This document shows, piece by piece, positions 1 through 6,239 of a stretch of 8,030 nt of DNA; position 1 is the stretch's first letter, and the number at the start of each line of letters is the position of its first letter. This stretch comes from Bryobacteraceae bacterium (lineage in GTDB: Bacteria > Acidobacteriota > Terriglobia > Bryobacterales > Bryobacteraceae), in assembly GCA_025929455.1 (NCBI GenBank), contig JAICMB010000133.1, forward strand, positions 1 through 8,030, read 5' to 3'. Made by a program: the position numbers and the translations under genes. The notes below the pieces were generated by a model. It was not told the origin of the DNA and made no database searches. It worked only from the letters and a program-made list of their open reading frames with translations.

Positions 1-1
1 A

Positions 2-103
2 ATCAAACTACATATCCGCCGCCGCGACCGCCTCGCCTGCGCCCGGCAATACCGTTTCGACGGCTCCAAACACATCCTCCGCGCCTTCCCCCAAGCCGCA
101 TGA
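2..103 (+). CDS. C-terminal end of an unidentified protein (5' partial)
   Basis: The second forward frame is open from the window edge to a TGA at 101-103 and gives 33 residues ending in HILRAFPQAA. Almost every codon ends in C or G, as in the firm genes of this window, whereas the other forward frame that stays open this far gives a proline/arginine-rich peptide typical of a shadow. A strong hairpin starts 10 bases after the stop, which suits the end of a transcription unit. The fragment is basic and too short to assign to a family. It converges on the receptor gene that ends at 420. Whether it is coding is an inference from codon composition and the hairpin. Confidence 0.45.
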   Translation: MKLHIRRRDRLACARQYRFDGSKHILRAFPQAA

Positions 104-113
104 CCGAAAAGTA

Positions 114-139
114 GGACAGCCAGTCTCTGCTGGCTGTCC
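114..139 (+). terminator. Perfect 10-bp hairpin after the + strand gene, possible terminator or REP-like element
   Basis: GGACAGCCAG (114-123) pairs perfectly with CTGGCTGTCC (130-139) across a 6-base loop. It lies 10 bases after the TGA at 101-103. No run of T follows on the + strand (the next bases are CCGGGACCG) and none follows on the - strand, so it is not a canonical rho-independent terminator. It could instead protect an mRNA 3' end, or be one copy of a dispersed palindromic repeat of the kind often found after stop codons. Confidence 0.55.
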
Positions 140-350
140 CCGGGACCGATTACGTCCCAACGCGCACCACACGTGTGCCTCCATTCCGCGATCAACCTGC
201 GGCCGGTTCCAATCGGCCTTGCGCGAAACCGAAACCGGCGCCGCACTGCAGCGGCCCCGCCACCGCGTATCGCAGCGCCTCAAAACCTCGCGCGTCCGCA
301 GAACCGCAACGGGTTTTTAACCGGTTTCGACCTGCTGGCCGAACGCCGCA
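140..350. other. Non-coding stretch between two convergent genes
   Basis: These roughly 210 bases lie between the hairpin at 114-139 and the terminator at 352-396. Short open frames cross it on both strands, but their products are rich in Arg, Pro and Ala, they lack ribosome-binding sites, and they overlap one another. Small dyads are present, such as GGCCG/CGGCC around an 8-base loop near 191-208 and the 10-bp palindrome CACACGTGTG at 168-177. Nothing else can be supported here. Confidence 0.5.
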
Positions 351-351
351 C

Positions 352-396
352 ACAAAAATGCCCTCCAGGGCGGCCTCGCGCCGCACCCTGGAGGGC
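352..396 (-). terminator. Rho-independent terminator of the TonB-dependent receptor gene
   Basis: GCCCTCCAGGG (360-370) and CCCTGGAGGGC (386-396) form a perfect 11-bp GC-rich stem. The stem can extend inward through CGGC (371-374) with GCCG (380-383) around a 5-base loop, leaving a 2-base bulge. Read on the - strand, the stem is followed directly by ATTTTTGTG, that is, a run of five T (plus-strand A354-358). It begins 24 bases after the receptor's TAA stop. Stem, T-run and position all point to an intrinsic terminator for the - strand gene. Confidence 0.87.
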
Positions 397-419
397 GTGC
401 TCCCTGTTAGGGGATCGCG

Positions 420-3400
420 TTAGAACAACAGCCGCAGACCAACCTGCAGTACGCGCGGATGGCTTGAGAAAACGCCGCCCACGTTGCCGAAGTTTTCTGC
501 GCCTGGGATCAGGAGATTGCTCATGGACAGAGGATTGGGATTGCCGATGCTGAAGGTTTCTCCCGGAATGTATTGCGGATGGTTCAGCACGTTGAACGCT
601 TCCGCGTGCACTTCGAACGTGAAGTGGTCACGCAGCGCGAAGCGCTTATACGCGGCCGTATCGAAGTTGTTAATAGGTTCGAGTTTGAACATCGACCGCG
701 CGGAGTTCGGGAACGTGCCCGCTCCGGCGGCGATGAATTGCGCGTTGGGGTTGTTCGCCAGGTAGCCAACGATCTGCCCCGCGCTGTTGTATTGCGGAGT
801 TACGCCGCTGCCGGTGCCGGCGACGCCGTTTGAATTGACGAACACGCCGGAAGCAAATCCGCCGGCCAGCCCCGCATCGACATCGCTTTGCAGAAACGCG
901 GAGGACGGGCTCTCATAGGTGTAAGTGCCCGACAGTACGAAATTGGCGAGCACATCGCGCATCCAGTTGGGTCCCGTGCTGCCGATTCCGCCGACGTCCC
1001 ACAGCAGCGTGCCGACCAGGCGATGGCGATGATCGTACAGGGAGTTGCCTTTGCCGATCATGCGCTCGGTGAAGGTAAACATGCCCGCGCGGTTGAACGC
1101 CGGGCCGCTCATGTTATCGATCAGGTGGCTCCAGGTATAAGACAGGTTGCCCTGGAATCCCGCGCCAAAGCGCTCCCGGGCCGATATCGCGAGGCCGTTG
1201 TACCAGGACCAGCCTTGCGAGTTAATGGTTGTGATCGGATTCGTGAATCCGTATTGCGCGAGCGGGTTCGTGGTCGACGCCTGCAGCGAGTTTAAGGTCA
1301 GCGGCAGCGCGTTGAGCTGCGTCTGCGTAGGCTGACCATAGAATAGCGGCAGGCTCTGCGATGCCGAAACCGGGGAAACGGCGTTGAGCACTCCCTCGGT
1401 GGGAAGGTGCACGGCCTTGATGCCGAGATAGCGCGCCTCCACGAACAGTTTGCCAAGCTCCTGCTGGATGCTGGCGTTCCACTGCATCGTGTACGGAGTC
1501 TGTTGATCCTGGATGTAAGTTGTCGTCATCGCCCGCGCCTGCTCCGCCGTCACAGAAGGCGTAAAGAACGTGAACGGGAACGGCTGCACGAACGCGCCCA
1601 GGCCGAAGAAACCTGGGTAATACGTGATCTGATTCACAAACGTCGTGCTGAAGAACCCCGGCGGGATGGACGGGATGCTGCCCGGCCCATAGGACGTGTC
1701 ATAGTTCATGCCGAAGCCGGCGCGGAACACCGTGTGGCTCATCGAGCCCGGCGACCATGCCAAGCCAACGATCGGCGCGAAGTTGGTCTTCTGCGTGTTC
1801 GGTTCGCGGAACGTCAGAACGTTCGGAACATCCGCGATGGAGTTCAGCCCCTGATAGCTGTAGATTTTCGGAATCGTCGTGTAGGAGTAGCTGACACCAA
1901 GGTTCAGATTGAAGTGCGGCGACACCTGCCACGAGTCATTAAGATATGCGTACGTGTCCCAGTTGTTGCCGGGGTAAGTCAAATTGCTGAAGTTCCCGAA
2001 TCCGCTCGAAGCGGGCGCGACGGAATTCAGAAACGCGTTCATGTTGCTGAAGTTGTAAAAGCCGCTTCCGAAATTCGCGAACGTCAGCGGTCCGATAAAG
2101 CGCCGCGTGTCGGCGCCGAATTTGATCACGTGCCGGCCGCGGTTCCAATTGACGTTGTCCGACAACTGGTATGTGTTGAGCGCCGCGGGATTGCCGAGAA
2201 ATCCGTTGCCCATTTGCAGGTTCAGATCCTGCTGCACGGACAACATCGGAAAGACATTCAGCCCCGGGAAGGCGACGTTGTTGTTCTGGATCGTCTGGTT
2301 AAAGCGGTTGTAGCCGAGCCGTAGTTCGTTGACGAACACCGGCGAGAAGTTGTGATATTCGGCAACGGACGCCATCAGCGACCGGTCCCTGAGCGGCGTA
2401 AAGAATGTCGGGATCTGCGCGCCGTCGTTGTTCGCCTGCAGTTCGTTATGCACATACCGCGCGCGCAATTGATCGGAGTTGTTGATGTCCCAGTCGAGGC
2501 TCCCGACACCGTTGTATTGGTTTTGATACTGATTAACACCCGCGAACGACACCGGGCCGATCGGAATCTGTGTCCCGTTCACCGTGCTGAAGTTGGTGGC
2601 CGTGTTGGCGGATCCGACATAGTTGCGGAGGACGCCGAGATTCGTCTGTGAGATTCCTCCCATGTTGCGCAGCGTTGCGAAGCCCGCTTCCGTCGGCGCG
2701 AACACCGGCGAGGTCGGCACGCCCGTCAATCCGAGCGGAATGTACTCGAAGCTGCCGAAAAAGAACAGCCGATTGGGAACGATGGGCAGGCCGAGATTTG
2801 CGCCCAGCCTGTTCTGGTCATAGCGGGGTTGGCCGTTGAAACCGTTGCCCACCATCATGGCATCGCGCGCGTTCAGCCAACGGTTGTTCTGCAGGTAATC
2901 GTACAGTTCGCCGTGAACCTGATTGGTTCCAGTCTTCACGACCGCGTTGAACTGGCCGCCGCCGGTGTGGCCCCACTCCGGCGGGAACTGATTTTGAAAC
3001 GAAACGAACTCTGATGTCGCATCGTTCGAAACCGTCAGCAGCGGTCCGGGGATGGCGCGGTTGTTGTTATCCACGCCATCGATGTAGAAGTTATTGCTGA
3101 TCGGCCGCTGACCCCCGACCACGGGTCCCCGCGCGAAGCCGAAGCCGCCGTTCGAGGCGACGCCGGGAGGAATCAGCGAAAGATTGTACGCGCCGTAGAA
3201 CGAGCCGTTCTTTTCCAGATAGTTCGGCGCCGTAGGGTATTCCACGGCGTGGTTGTTGAACGGGCTCATGATCTGCGGTGTGGTGGTATCGAGAGCCGGC
3301 ACGCTCTGCTGCACCTGCACCTGCGCGGTCACTTGTGGCGTGCCGTTCTGCAGGGTGGCGGCGCCGCTCGTGCCCGGGGTACCCGCCTGTAGCGTAATGT

Positions 3401-3707
3401 TTACGGTTTTGGGCGCCGCGGCGTCGAAGTTGATGTCCTCCGACGGCGTCCCCGTAATTTGTGGCGTACTGACGTTCATGCGGTAGCGGCCGCTCGGCAG
3501 ATTATCGAACCTGTAATTTCCGCCATTATCCGTCATCGCCTGGTGGCGCACGCCGGAAGTCAGGTTTTCGATGCTGACCGTTGCGTCGGCTACGGAGCCG
3601 CCGCTCATCATCGAAACCGTCCCGGTAATACTCCCGGTGTTCTGGGCATATAAGAATGAAGCCAGAATCAATGCCGGAAATGATAGCTTGGCCAAGCCTA
3701 TTTTCAT
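420..3707 (-). CDS. Oar-like TonB-dependent outer-membrane receptor with N-terminal carboxypeptidase-regulatory domain
   Basis: The 1095-residue product begins with a signal peptide (MKIGLAKLSF, hydrophobic core, likely cleavage after LYA at about residue 21). A carboxypeptidase-regulatory-like beta-sandwich follows (about 24-105: GSITGTV, NGGNYRFDNLPSGRYRM). A Thr/Gln-rich linker leads to a plug domain containing YIDGVDNNN (about 208-216) and GGGQFNAVVKTGTNQVHGE (about 249-267). The rest is a long beta-barrel with Asn/aromatic-rich strands and the near C-terminal motif EVHAEAFNVLNHPQY, ending in Phe as outer-membrane barrels do. Length and order match the large Oar-like receptors expanded in Acidobacteriota. 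By family it should sit in the outer membrane and move a ligand using TonB energy. No SusD, TonB or substrate enzyme is adjacent, so the ligand is unknown. An in-frame ATG 17 codons upstream was set aside because the signal peptide and AAGGAGGT support the start used here. Confidence 0.95.
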   Translation of the reverse strand: MKIGLAKLSFPALILASFLYAQNTGSITGTVSMMSGGSVADATVSIENLTSGVRHQAMTDNGGNYRFDNLPSGRYRMNVSTPQITGTPSEDINFDAAAPKTVNITLQAGTPGTSGAATLQNGTPQVTAQVQVQQSVPALDTTTPQIMSPFNNHAVEYPTAPNYLEKNGSFYGAYNLSLIPPGVASNGGFGFARGPVVGGQRPISNNFYIDGVDNNNRAIPGPLLTVSNDATSEFVSFQNQFPPEWGHTGGGQFNAVVKTGTNQVHGELYDYLQNNRWLNARDAMMVGNGFNGQPRYDQNRLGANLGLPIVPNRLFFFGSFEYIPLGLTGVPTSPVFAPTEAGFATLRNMGGISQTNLGVLRNYVGSANTATNFSTVNGTQIPIGPVSFAGVNQYQNQYNGVGSLDWDINNSDQLRARYVHNELQANNDGAQIPTFFTPLRDRSLMASVAEYHNFSPVFVNELRLGYNRFNQTIQNNNVAFPGLNVFPMLSVQQDLNLQMGNGFLGNPAALNTYQLSDNVNWNRGRHVIKFGADTRRFIGPLTFANFGSGFYNFSNMNAFLNSVAPASSGFGNFSNLTYPGNNWDTYAYLNDSWQVSPHFNLNLGVSYSYTTIPKIYSYQGLNSIADVPNVLTFREPNTQKTNFAPIVGLAWSPGSMSHTVFRAGFGMNYDTSYGPGSIPSIPPGFFSTTFVNQITYYPGFFGLGAFVQPFPFTFFTPSVTAEQARAMTTTYIQDQQTPYTMQWNASIQQELGKLFVEARYLGIKAVHLPTEGVLNAVSPVSASQSLPLFYGQPTQTQLNALPLTLNSLQASTTNPLAQYGFTNPITTINSQGWSWYNGLAISARERFGAGFQGNLSYTWSHLIDNMSGPAFNRAGMFTFTERMIGKGNSLYDHRHRLVGTLLWDVGGIGSTGPNWMRDVLANFVLSGTYTYESPSSAFLQSDVDAGLAGGFASGVFVNSNGVAGTGSGVTPQYNSAGQIVGYLANNPNAQFIAAGAGTFPNSARSMFKLEPINNFDTAAYKRFALRDHFTFEVHAEAFNVLNHPQYIPGETFSIGNPNPLSMSNLLIPGAENFGNVGGVFSSHPRVLQVGLRLLF

Positions 3708-3717
3708 GCCTGTACAA

Positions 3718-3725
3718 ACCTCCTT
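3718..3725 (-). promoter_or_regulatory. Ribosome-binding site that fixes the receptor start
   Basis: On the - strand AAGGAGGT lies 10 bases before the ATG at 3705-3707. It is a near-perfect Shine-Dalgarno sequence. Its spacing is at the long end of normal but fits this ATG, whereas the upstream in-frame ATG at 3756-3758 would put the site inside the coding sequence. The signal peptide that starts at the downstream ATG supports the same choice. Confidence 0.8.
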
Positions 3726-3885
3726 GGGTGACTCGGATAAGTGCAACCACTCCGCCAACTTCGCAACGGCGCCACTCTTCCAAAAGGTGTAGTCGCGGAG
3801 CGCAGTTCATATGTATGCTGGAAGGAATTGTTTGTACGGACCCGCAACTCCGGCTTTTACGTACTGCTTTCTAACGGATACTCGT

Positions 3886-3895
3886 TTCACGTGAA
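3886..3895. promoter_or_regulatory. Palindrome TTCACGTGAA, possible operator
   Basis: TTCACGTGAA is a perfect 10-bp palindrome made of two overlapping TTCACG/CGTGAA half-sites. The half-site recurs as CGTGAA at 3908-3913 and TTCACG at 3959-3964, and ACGTGAAT is directly repeated at 3889-3896 and 3907-3914 with an 18-bp offset. Lying in a divergent promoter region, this suggests a dimeric regulator binding site. The regulator is unknown, and no regulator gene is present in the window. Confidence 0.4.
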
Positions 3896-3901
3896 TAATG
3901 C

Positions 3902-3930
3902 CAGTAACGTGAATTGCGCAATTCTTACTG
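3902..3930. promoter_or_regulatory. Long interrupted dyad centred on GAATTGCGCAATTC, possible operator
   Basis: A perfect 14-bp palindrome GAATTGCGCAATTC (3911-3924) is flanked by a further matched pair, CAGTAA (3902-3907) and TTACTG (3925-3930). Thirteen base pairs of symmetry are interrupted only by the three bases CGT on the left side. There is no loop, so the element is more likely to be read as double-stranded DNA by a dimeric protein than to act as an RNA terminator. It is roughly midway between the two divergent start codons. Confidence 0.45.
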
Positions 3931-4089
3931 AGTTCTGGAAAAAGCACAGTGATTTGCGTTCACGCACTCACCTCGCCTGTTACTCGCAACCGGAGTGGGC
4001 GTGTCATACGTCGAAATGGGTTTGGTGCGAGATGTCGTCCCGAGCCGGGCGGACTTGTACCAGCTCTGGATTCTTCCGACACTAGTTAC

Positions 4090-5286
4090 GTGCCAGGAGA
4101 CGCGCTGAGCATTCCGCTAGCGATGCTGGTAGTGTTTGGCTCGGCTAAGCTCTTCGCCGAGATCTTCGAGAAGCTGCACCAGCCGGGCATCGTCGGCGAA
4201 ATCATTGCCGGGATCATCGTCGGACCCAGTGTATTGGGTTGGATCGCCCCGAGCACGATCATGTCCGCGCTCGCGGAACTTGGGGTCATGTTCCTGTTGT
4301 TCCGCGTCGGCATGGAAGTACGCCCGTCGGAACTGTTTCGCGTTGGCGGCGTAGCCACTATCGTGGCGTGCCTCGGCGTGGTGCTCCCGTTTTTTGCAGG
4401 ATGGGGAATTATGCTGTGGTGGGGCGCGCCGCGCATCGAAGCCATCTTCGTCGGCGCCGCGATGGTTGCGACCAGTGTCGGCATTACCGCGCAGGTGCTC
4501 GCCTCTAAGGGGCTGCTCGAGCACGAAGCGACCAAGATCATTCTGGCCGCCGCTGTCATTGATGACGTGCTGGGCCTGATCGTACTTGCCGCTGTCAGCG
4601 GACTCGCGCGGGAACAGGTGCACGTCACGGAACTCGTGTTGACCGCCGTGATGGCCATCGCGTTCACACTCATCGTCGCGTTGTGGGGCGGGGCGGCGGT
4701 CGGGCGCGTGCTGCCGTGGATCGAAGCGCACCTGCGCGTGGGCGAGGTGCAGTTCAACATCGCGATGCTGCTGCTGTTCGGGCTCGCCGTGCTGGCCACC
4801 GACGCGGGCGTCGCGGCGATCATCGGCGCGTTTCTCGCCGGCATGATTTTTTCCGAGAACTCCACGCACCGTGTCGAAGCGCTAACTCACGGCGTCACGG
4901 AACTGTTGGTCCCATTCTTCCTCGTCGACATCGGCCTCTATCTCGACTTGCGCGTGTTTACCGATCCGTCCATCCTGCTGCTCTGCGGACTGATTCTCGC
5001 AGCGGCGCTGTTGACGAAACTGGTCGGTTGCGGCTCGGCCGTAGCGAACCTGGGGCCCCTCATGGCCGCGCGCGTCGGCACCGGCATGATGCCTCGCGGC
5101 GAGGTCGGCATGGTAGTGGCTCAACTCGGATTAACGATGGGCGTAATCGCGAAACCCATTTACGGCGTTGTGGTTTTCATGGCAATCGCGACAACCCTGA
5201 TCGCCCCCCCGCTAATCTCGATGACCTTCCACGCCACGGGCCGGCACGAAGCGGTCGCCGTACACGACGACTACGAACTGGGCTAG
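4090..5286 (+). CDS. CPA2-family cation/proton antiporter (sodium/hydrogen exchanger)
   Basis: The product is 398 residues if started at GTG 4090, with about 12 hydrophobic segments and little else, the usual size of the membrane core of the family. The first helix is followed by QPGIVGEIIAGIIVGPSVLG, a hallmark of CPA2/KefB-type exchangers. Further marks are ATSVGITAQVL (about 125-135), the paired ion-binding aspartates in AAVIDDVLGL (D158, D159), a helix lysine in TKLVGCG (K310), and MPRGEVGMVVAQLG with R336 and E338. The DD pair is the pattern of electrogenic exchangers such as NapA; that this one is electrogenic is inferred. There is no TrkA-N/RCK or other cytoplasmic tail. It sits in the inner membrane and likely exchanges Na+ or K+ for H+. 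The start is uncertain: no good Shine-Dalgarno precedes GTG 4090, and the frame stays open upstream to 3949 without family-like sequence. ATG 4123 would cut into the first helix. Confidence 0.93.
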   Translation: MPGDALSIPLAMLVVFGSAKLFAEIFEKLHQPGIVGEIIAGIIVGPSVLGWIAPSTIMSALAELGVMFLLFRVGMEVRPSELFRVGGVATIVACLGVVLPFFAGWGIMLWWGAPRIEAIFVGAAMVATSVGITAQVLASKGLLEHEATKIILAAAVIDDVLGLIVLAAVSGLAREQVHVTELVLTAVMAIAFTLIVALWGGAAVGRVLPWIEAHLRVGEVQFNIAMLLLFGLAVLATDAGVAAIIGAFLAGMIFSENSTHRVEALTHGVTELLVPFFLVDIGLYLDLRVFTDPSILLLCGLILAAALLTKLVGCGSAVANLGPLMAARVGTGMMPRGEVGMVVAQLGLTMGVIAKPIYGVVVFMAIATTLIAPPLISMTFHATGRHEAVAVHDDYELG

Positions 5287-6002
5287 GTCTGTGCCGGCGC
5301 GGCCGCGGCGTCCAGCCGCTGCTTCAATTCCGCCAGAATCAGATCCGGCTGCCGTGACCCAACACGCGTGCACCCAGCCGCCATCGCCGCCAGCGCATCA
5401 TCGAGCGTCGCGCATTCCCCGAGCCGCACCTGCAGCTTGCCACGGCTATGTTCGATCAGCAGGGGAACATCCGCCGCGTTCGCGGAGCTAATCCAATCCG
5501 CCTCCACGCGCCGCGCCACGCGGCAAGCGACGATCTTATGTTCTTCGCTCAGGTACTCGCTCTCGATCTCGATGACCAGCACCGCACCGGATTCGTGACA
5601 CGCCTGCGCCACCTGCATCAGTTCGGCTTCGAGGTAGTGAAACTCGCGGGAGAGCAGCTTCCCCGTGTTGATGATGGTATGAATCTGCCGTGCGCCCCTG
5701 CGCAGTGCATCGCGTGCGGCGTATTGCTTCACCGCAGTCGTAGCCGACCCGCCGACACCGTCGATCGCGCACGCCATCCGCACCGGCGACCGCACCCAAT
5801 GCACCGCCGCATCGACATCGGAAGGCCGCAATATGACCGCGCCCAGCGCCGGATCGTTTGCCATCGCGCACCCTTGCGCCACCCGCGCGCTATCCAAATC
5901 GGGCGCGGTCAGCGGCAATTCAAGTACGGAAGCGAGTTCAGCCAGCGCCGGCAGCGGCGTCGCATTTTCGACCATCGTTTTGAGCGTAGCGCGAGAGAAC
6001 AT
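5283..6002 (-). CDS. DeoC-like (deoxyribose-phosphate aldolase family) protein lacking the catalytic residues
   Basis: The 239-residue product follows the TIM-barrel pattern of short bacterial DeoC: ATTAVKQYAARDALRRGA (about 88-104), IINTGKLLSREFHYLEAEL, IEIESEYLSEEHKIVACRVA (about 145-164), and ATLDDALAAMAAGCTRVGS near the end. By hand alignment the catalytic residues are gone. The Asp of the IDMVIN-type strand is His108 (QIHTIIN); the Schiff-base Lys of FVKTSTG is Ser172 (WISSANAA); the second Lys of VKASGG is Arg193 (VRLGEC). The phosphate-binding GG and GAS turns and the VCVNP strand (here VILRP) have also changed. True DeoC cleaves deoxyribose-5-phosphate to glyceraldehyde-3-phosphate and acetaldehyde; this one probably cannot. 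The frame is intact with normal codon use. ATG 6002 is the first usable start, since an in-frame TGA lies six bases upstream, with GAAGG close by at short spacing. Pipelines may label it deoC. Confidence 0.85.
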   Translation of the reverse strand: MFSRATLKTMVENATPLPALAELASVLELPLTAPDLDSARVAQGCAMANDPALGAVILRPSDVDAAVHWVRSPVRMACAIDGVGGSATTAVKQYAARDALRRGARQIHTIINTGKLLSREFHYLEAELMQVAQACHESGAVLVIEIESEYLSEEHKIVACRVARRVEADWISSANAADVPLLIEHSRGKLQVRLGECATLDDALAAMAAGCTRVGSRQPDLILAELKQRLDAAAAPAQT

Positions 6003-6239
6003 GCGCCTTCATAGTGGAAGAGAACTGCAGGCAACGCTGCGTTTCGACGAGCTATTCCAGCGGGAGCCGGACGCGTTGGAAACAACGTACGGAACAACTG
6101 GTGGCCGCGCGCTTCCAAGCACGAACGTACGATGGCGCGGCTGTGGATCGAGCGGTTCCAATAGGACGCATGTCGCCGCACGCCCAGGCTCGTCGTGTTC
6201 AGTGTGCGGCGCTTATTAACGCGAGCCGTGCAAGCCGGG
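6003..6239. other. Gap between the VWA gene and the DeoC-like gene
   Basis: These 237 bases lie downstream of the VWA stop and upstream of the DeoC-like start, with both genes on the - strand. Open frames here are short and Arg-rich, and I see no convincing hairpin with a T-run ending the VWA gene. The octamer AACGTACG occurs twice (6084-6091 and 6124-6131), which may be chance. The DeoC-like gene either has its own promoter here, which I cannot place, or is read through from the VWA gene. Confidence 0.45.

Larger units (their letters stand above)
3708..4089. other. Divergent intergenic region between the receptor and antiporter genes
   Basis: This 382-bp stretch separates two genes transcribed away from each other and is less GC-rich than its flanks, so it should hold both promoters. 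The central part (3886-3964) carries two palindromes and repeated half-sites. No strong sigma-70 promoter stands out. A weak candidate for the receptor on the - strand is TTCACG (within the 3886-3895 palindrome), a 16-base spacer, then TAGAAA. Short open frames crossing the region, including one at 3741-4085, lack ribosome-binding sites and recognisable protein features, and are treated as chance. Confidence 0.6.

Noticed and set aside
168..177. Palindrome CACACGTGTG sharing CACGTG with the one at 3886-3895.
   Set aside because: CACGTG also occurs inside the receptor gene at 2127-2132, so the shared core is not restricted to regulatory regions, and no gene start is near 168.
1407..2324. A 305-codon open frame on the + strand inside the receptor gene.
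   Set aside because: Its Arg/Val-rich product has no family motifs, and the opposite strand encodes an unambiguous beta-barrel. It is a shadow.
3708..3758. Longer receptor N terminus from the in-frame ATG at 3756-3758.
   Set aside because: It would place 17 polar residues ahead of a normal signal peptide and bury the AAGGAGGT site within the coding sequence.
3741..4085. A 114-codon + strand frame in the divergent intergenic region.
   Set aside because: It starts with GTG, has no ribosome-binding site, shows no domain or membrane pattern, and lies where promoters are expected.
4086..4869. Two overlapping - strand open frames of about 250 codons opposite the antiporter.
   Set aside because: Their compositions are low-complexity (Ser/Thr/Ala/Met-rich and Arg/His/Asp-rich), while the + strand encodes the conserved helices and DD motif of an antiporter.
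5240..5298. Inverted repeat GCCGGCAC/GTGCCGGC as a bidirectional terminator.
   Set aside because: The 43-base loop, lack of any T-run and location within both coding ends make chance in GC-rich DNA more likely. It is noted only in the overlap finding.
6084..6131. Direct repeat of AACGTACG with a 40-bp offset upstream of the DeoC-like gene.
   Set aside because: The repeat is only 8 bp and contains a common palindrome. It has no promoter context that I could identify.
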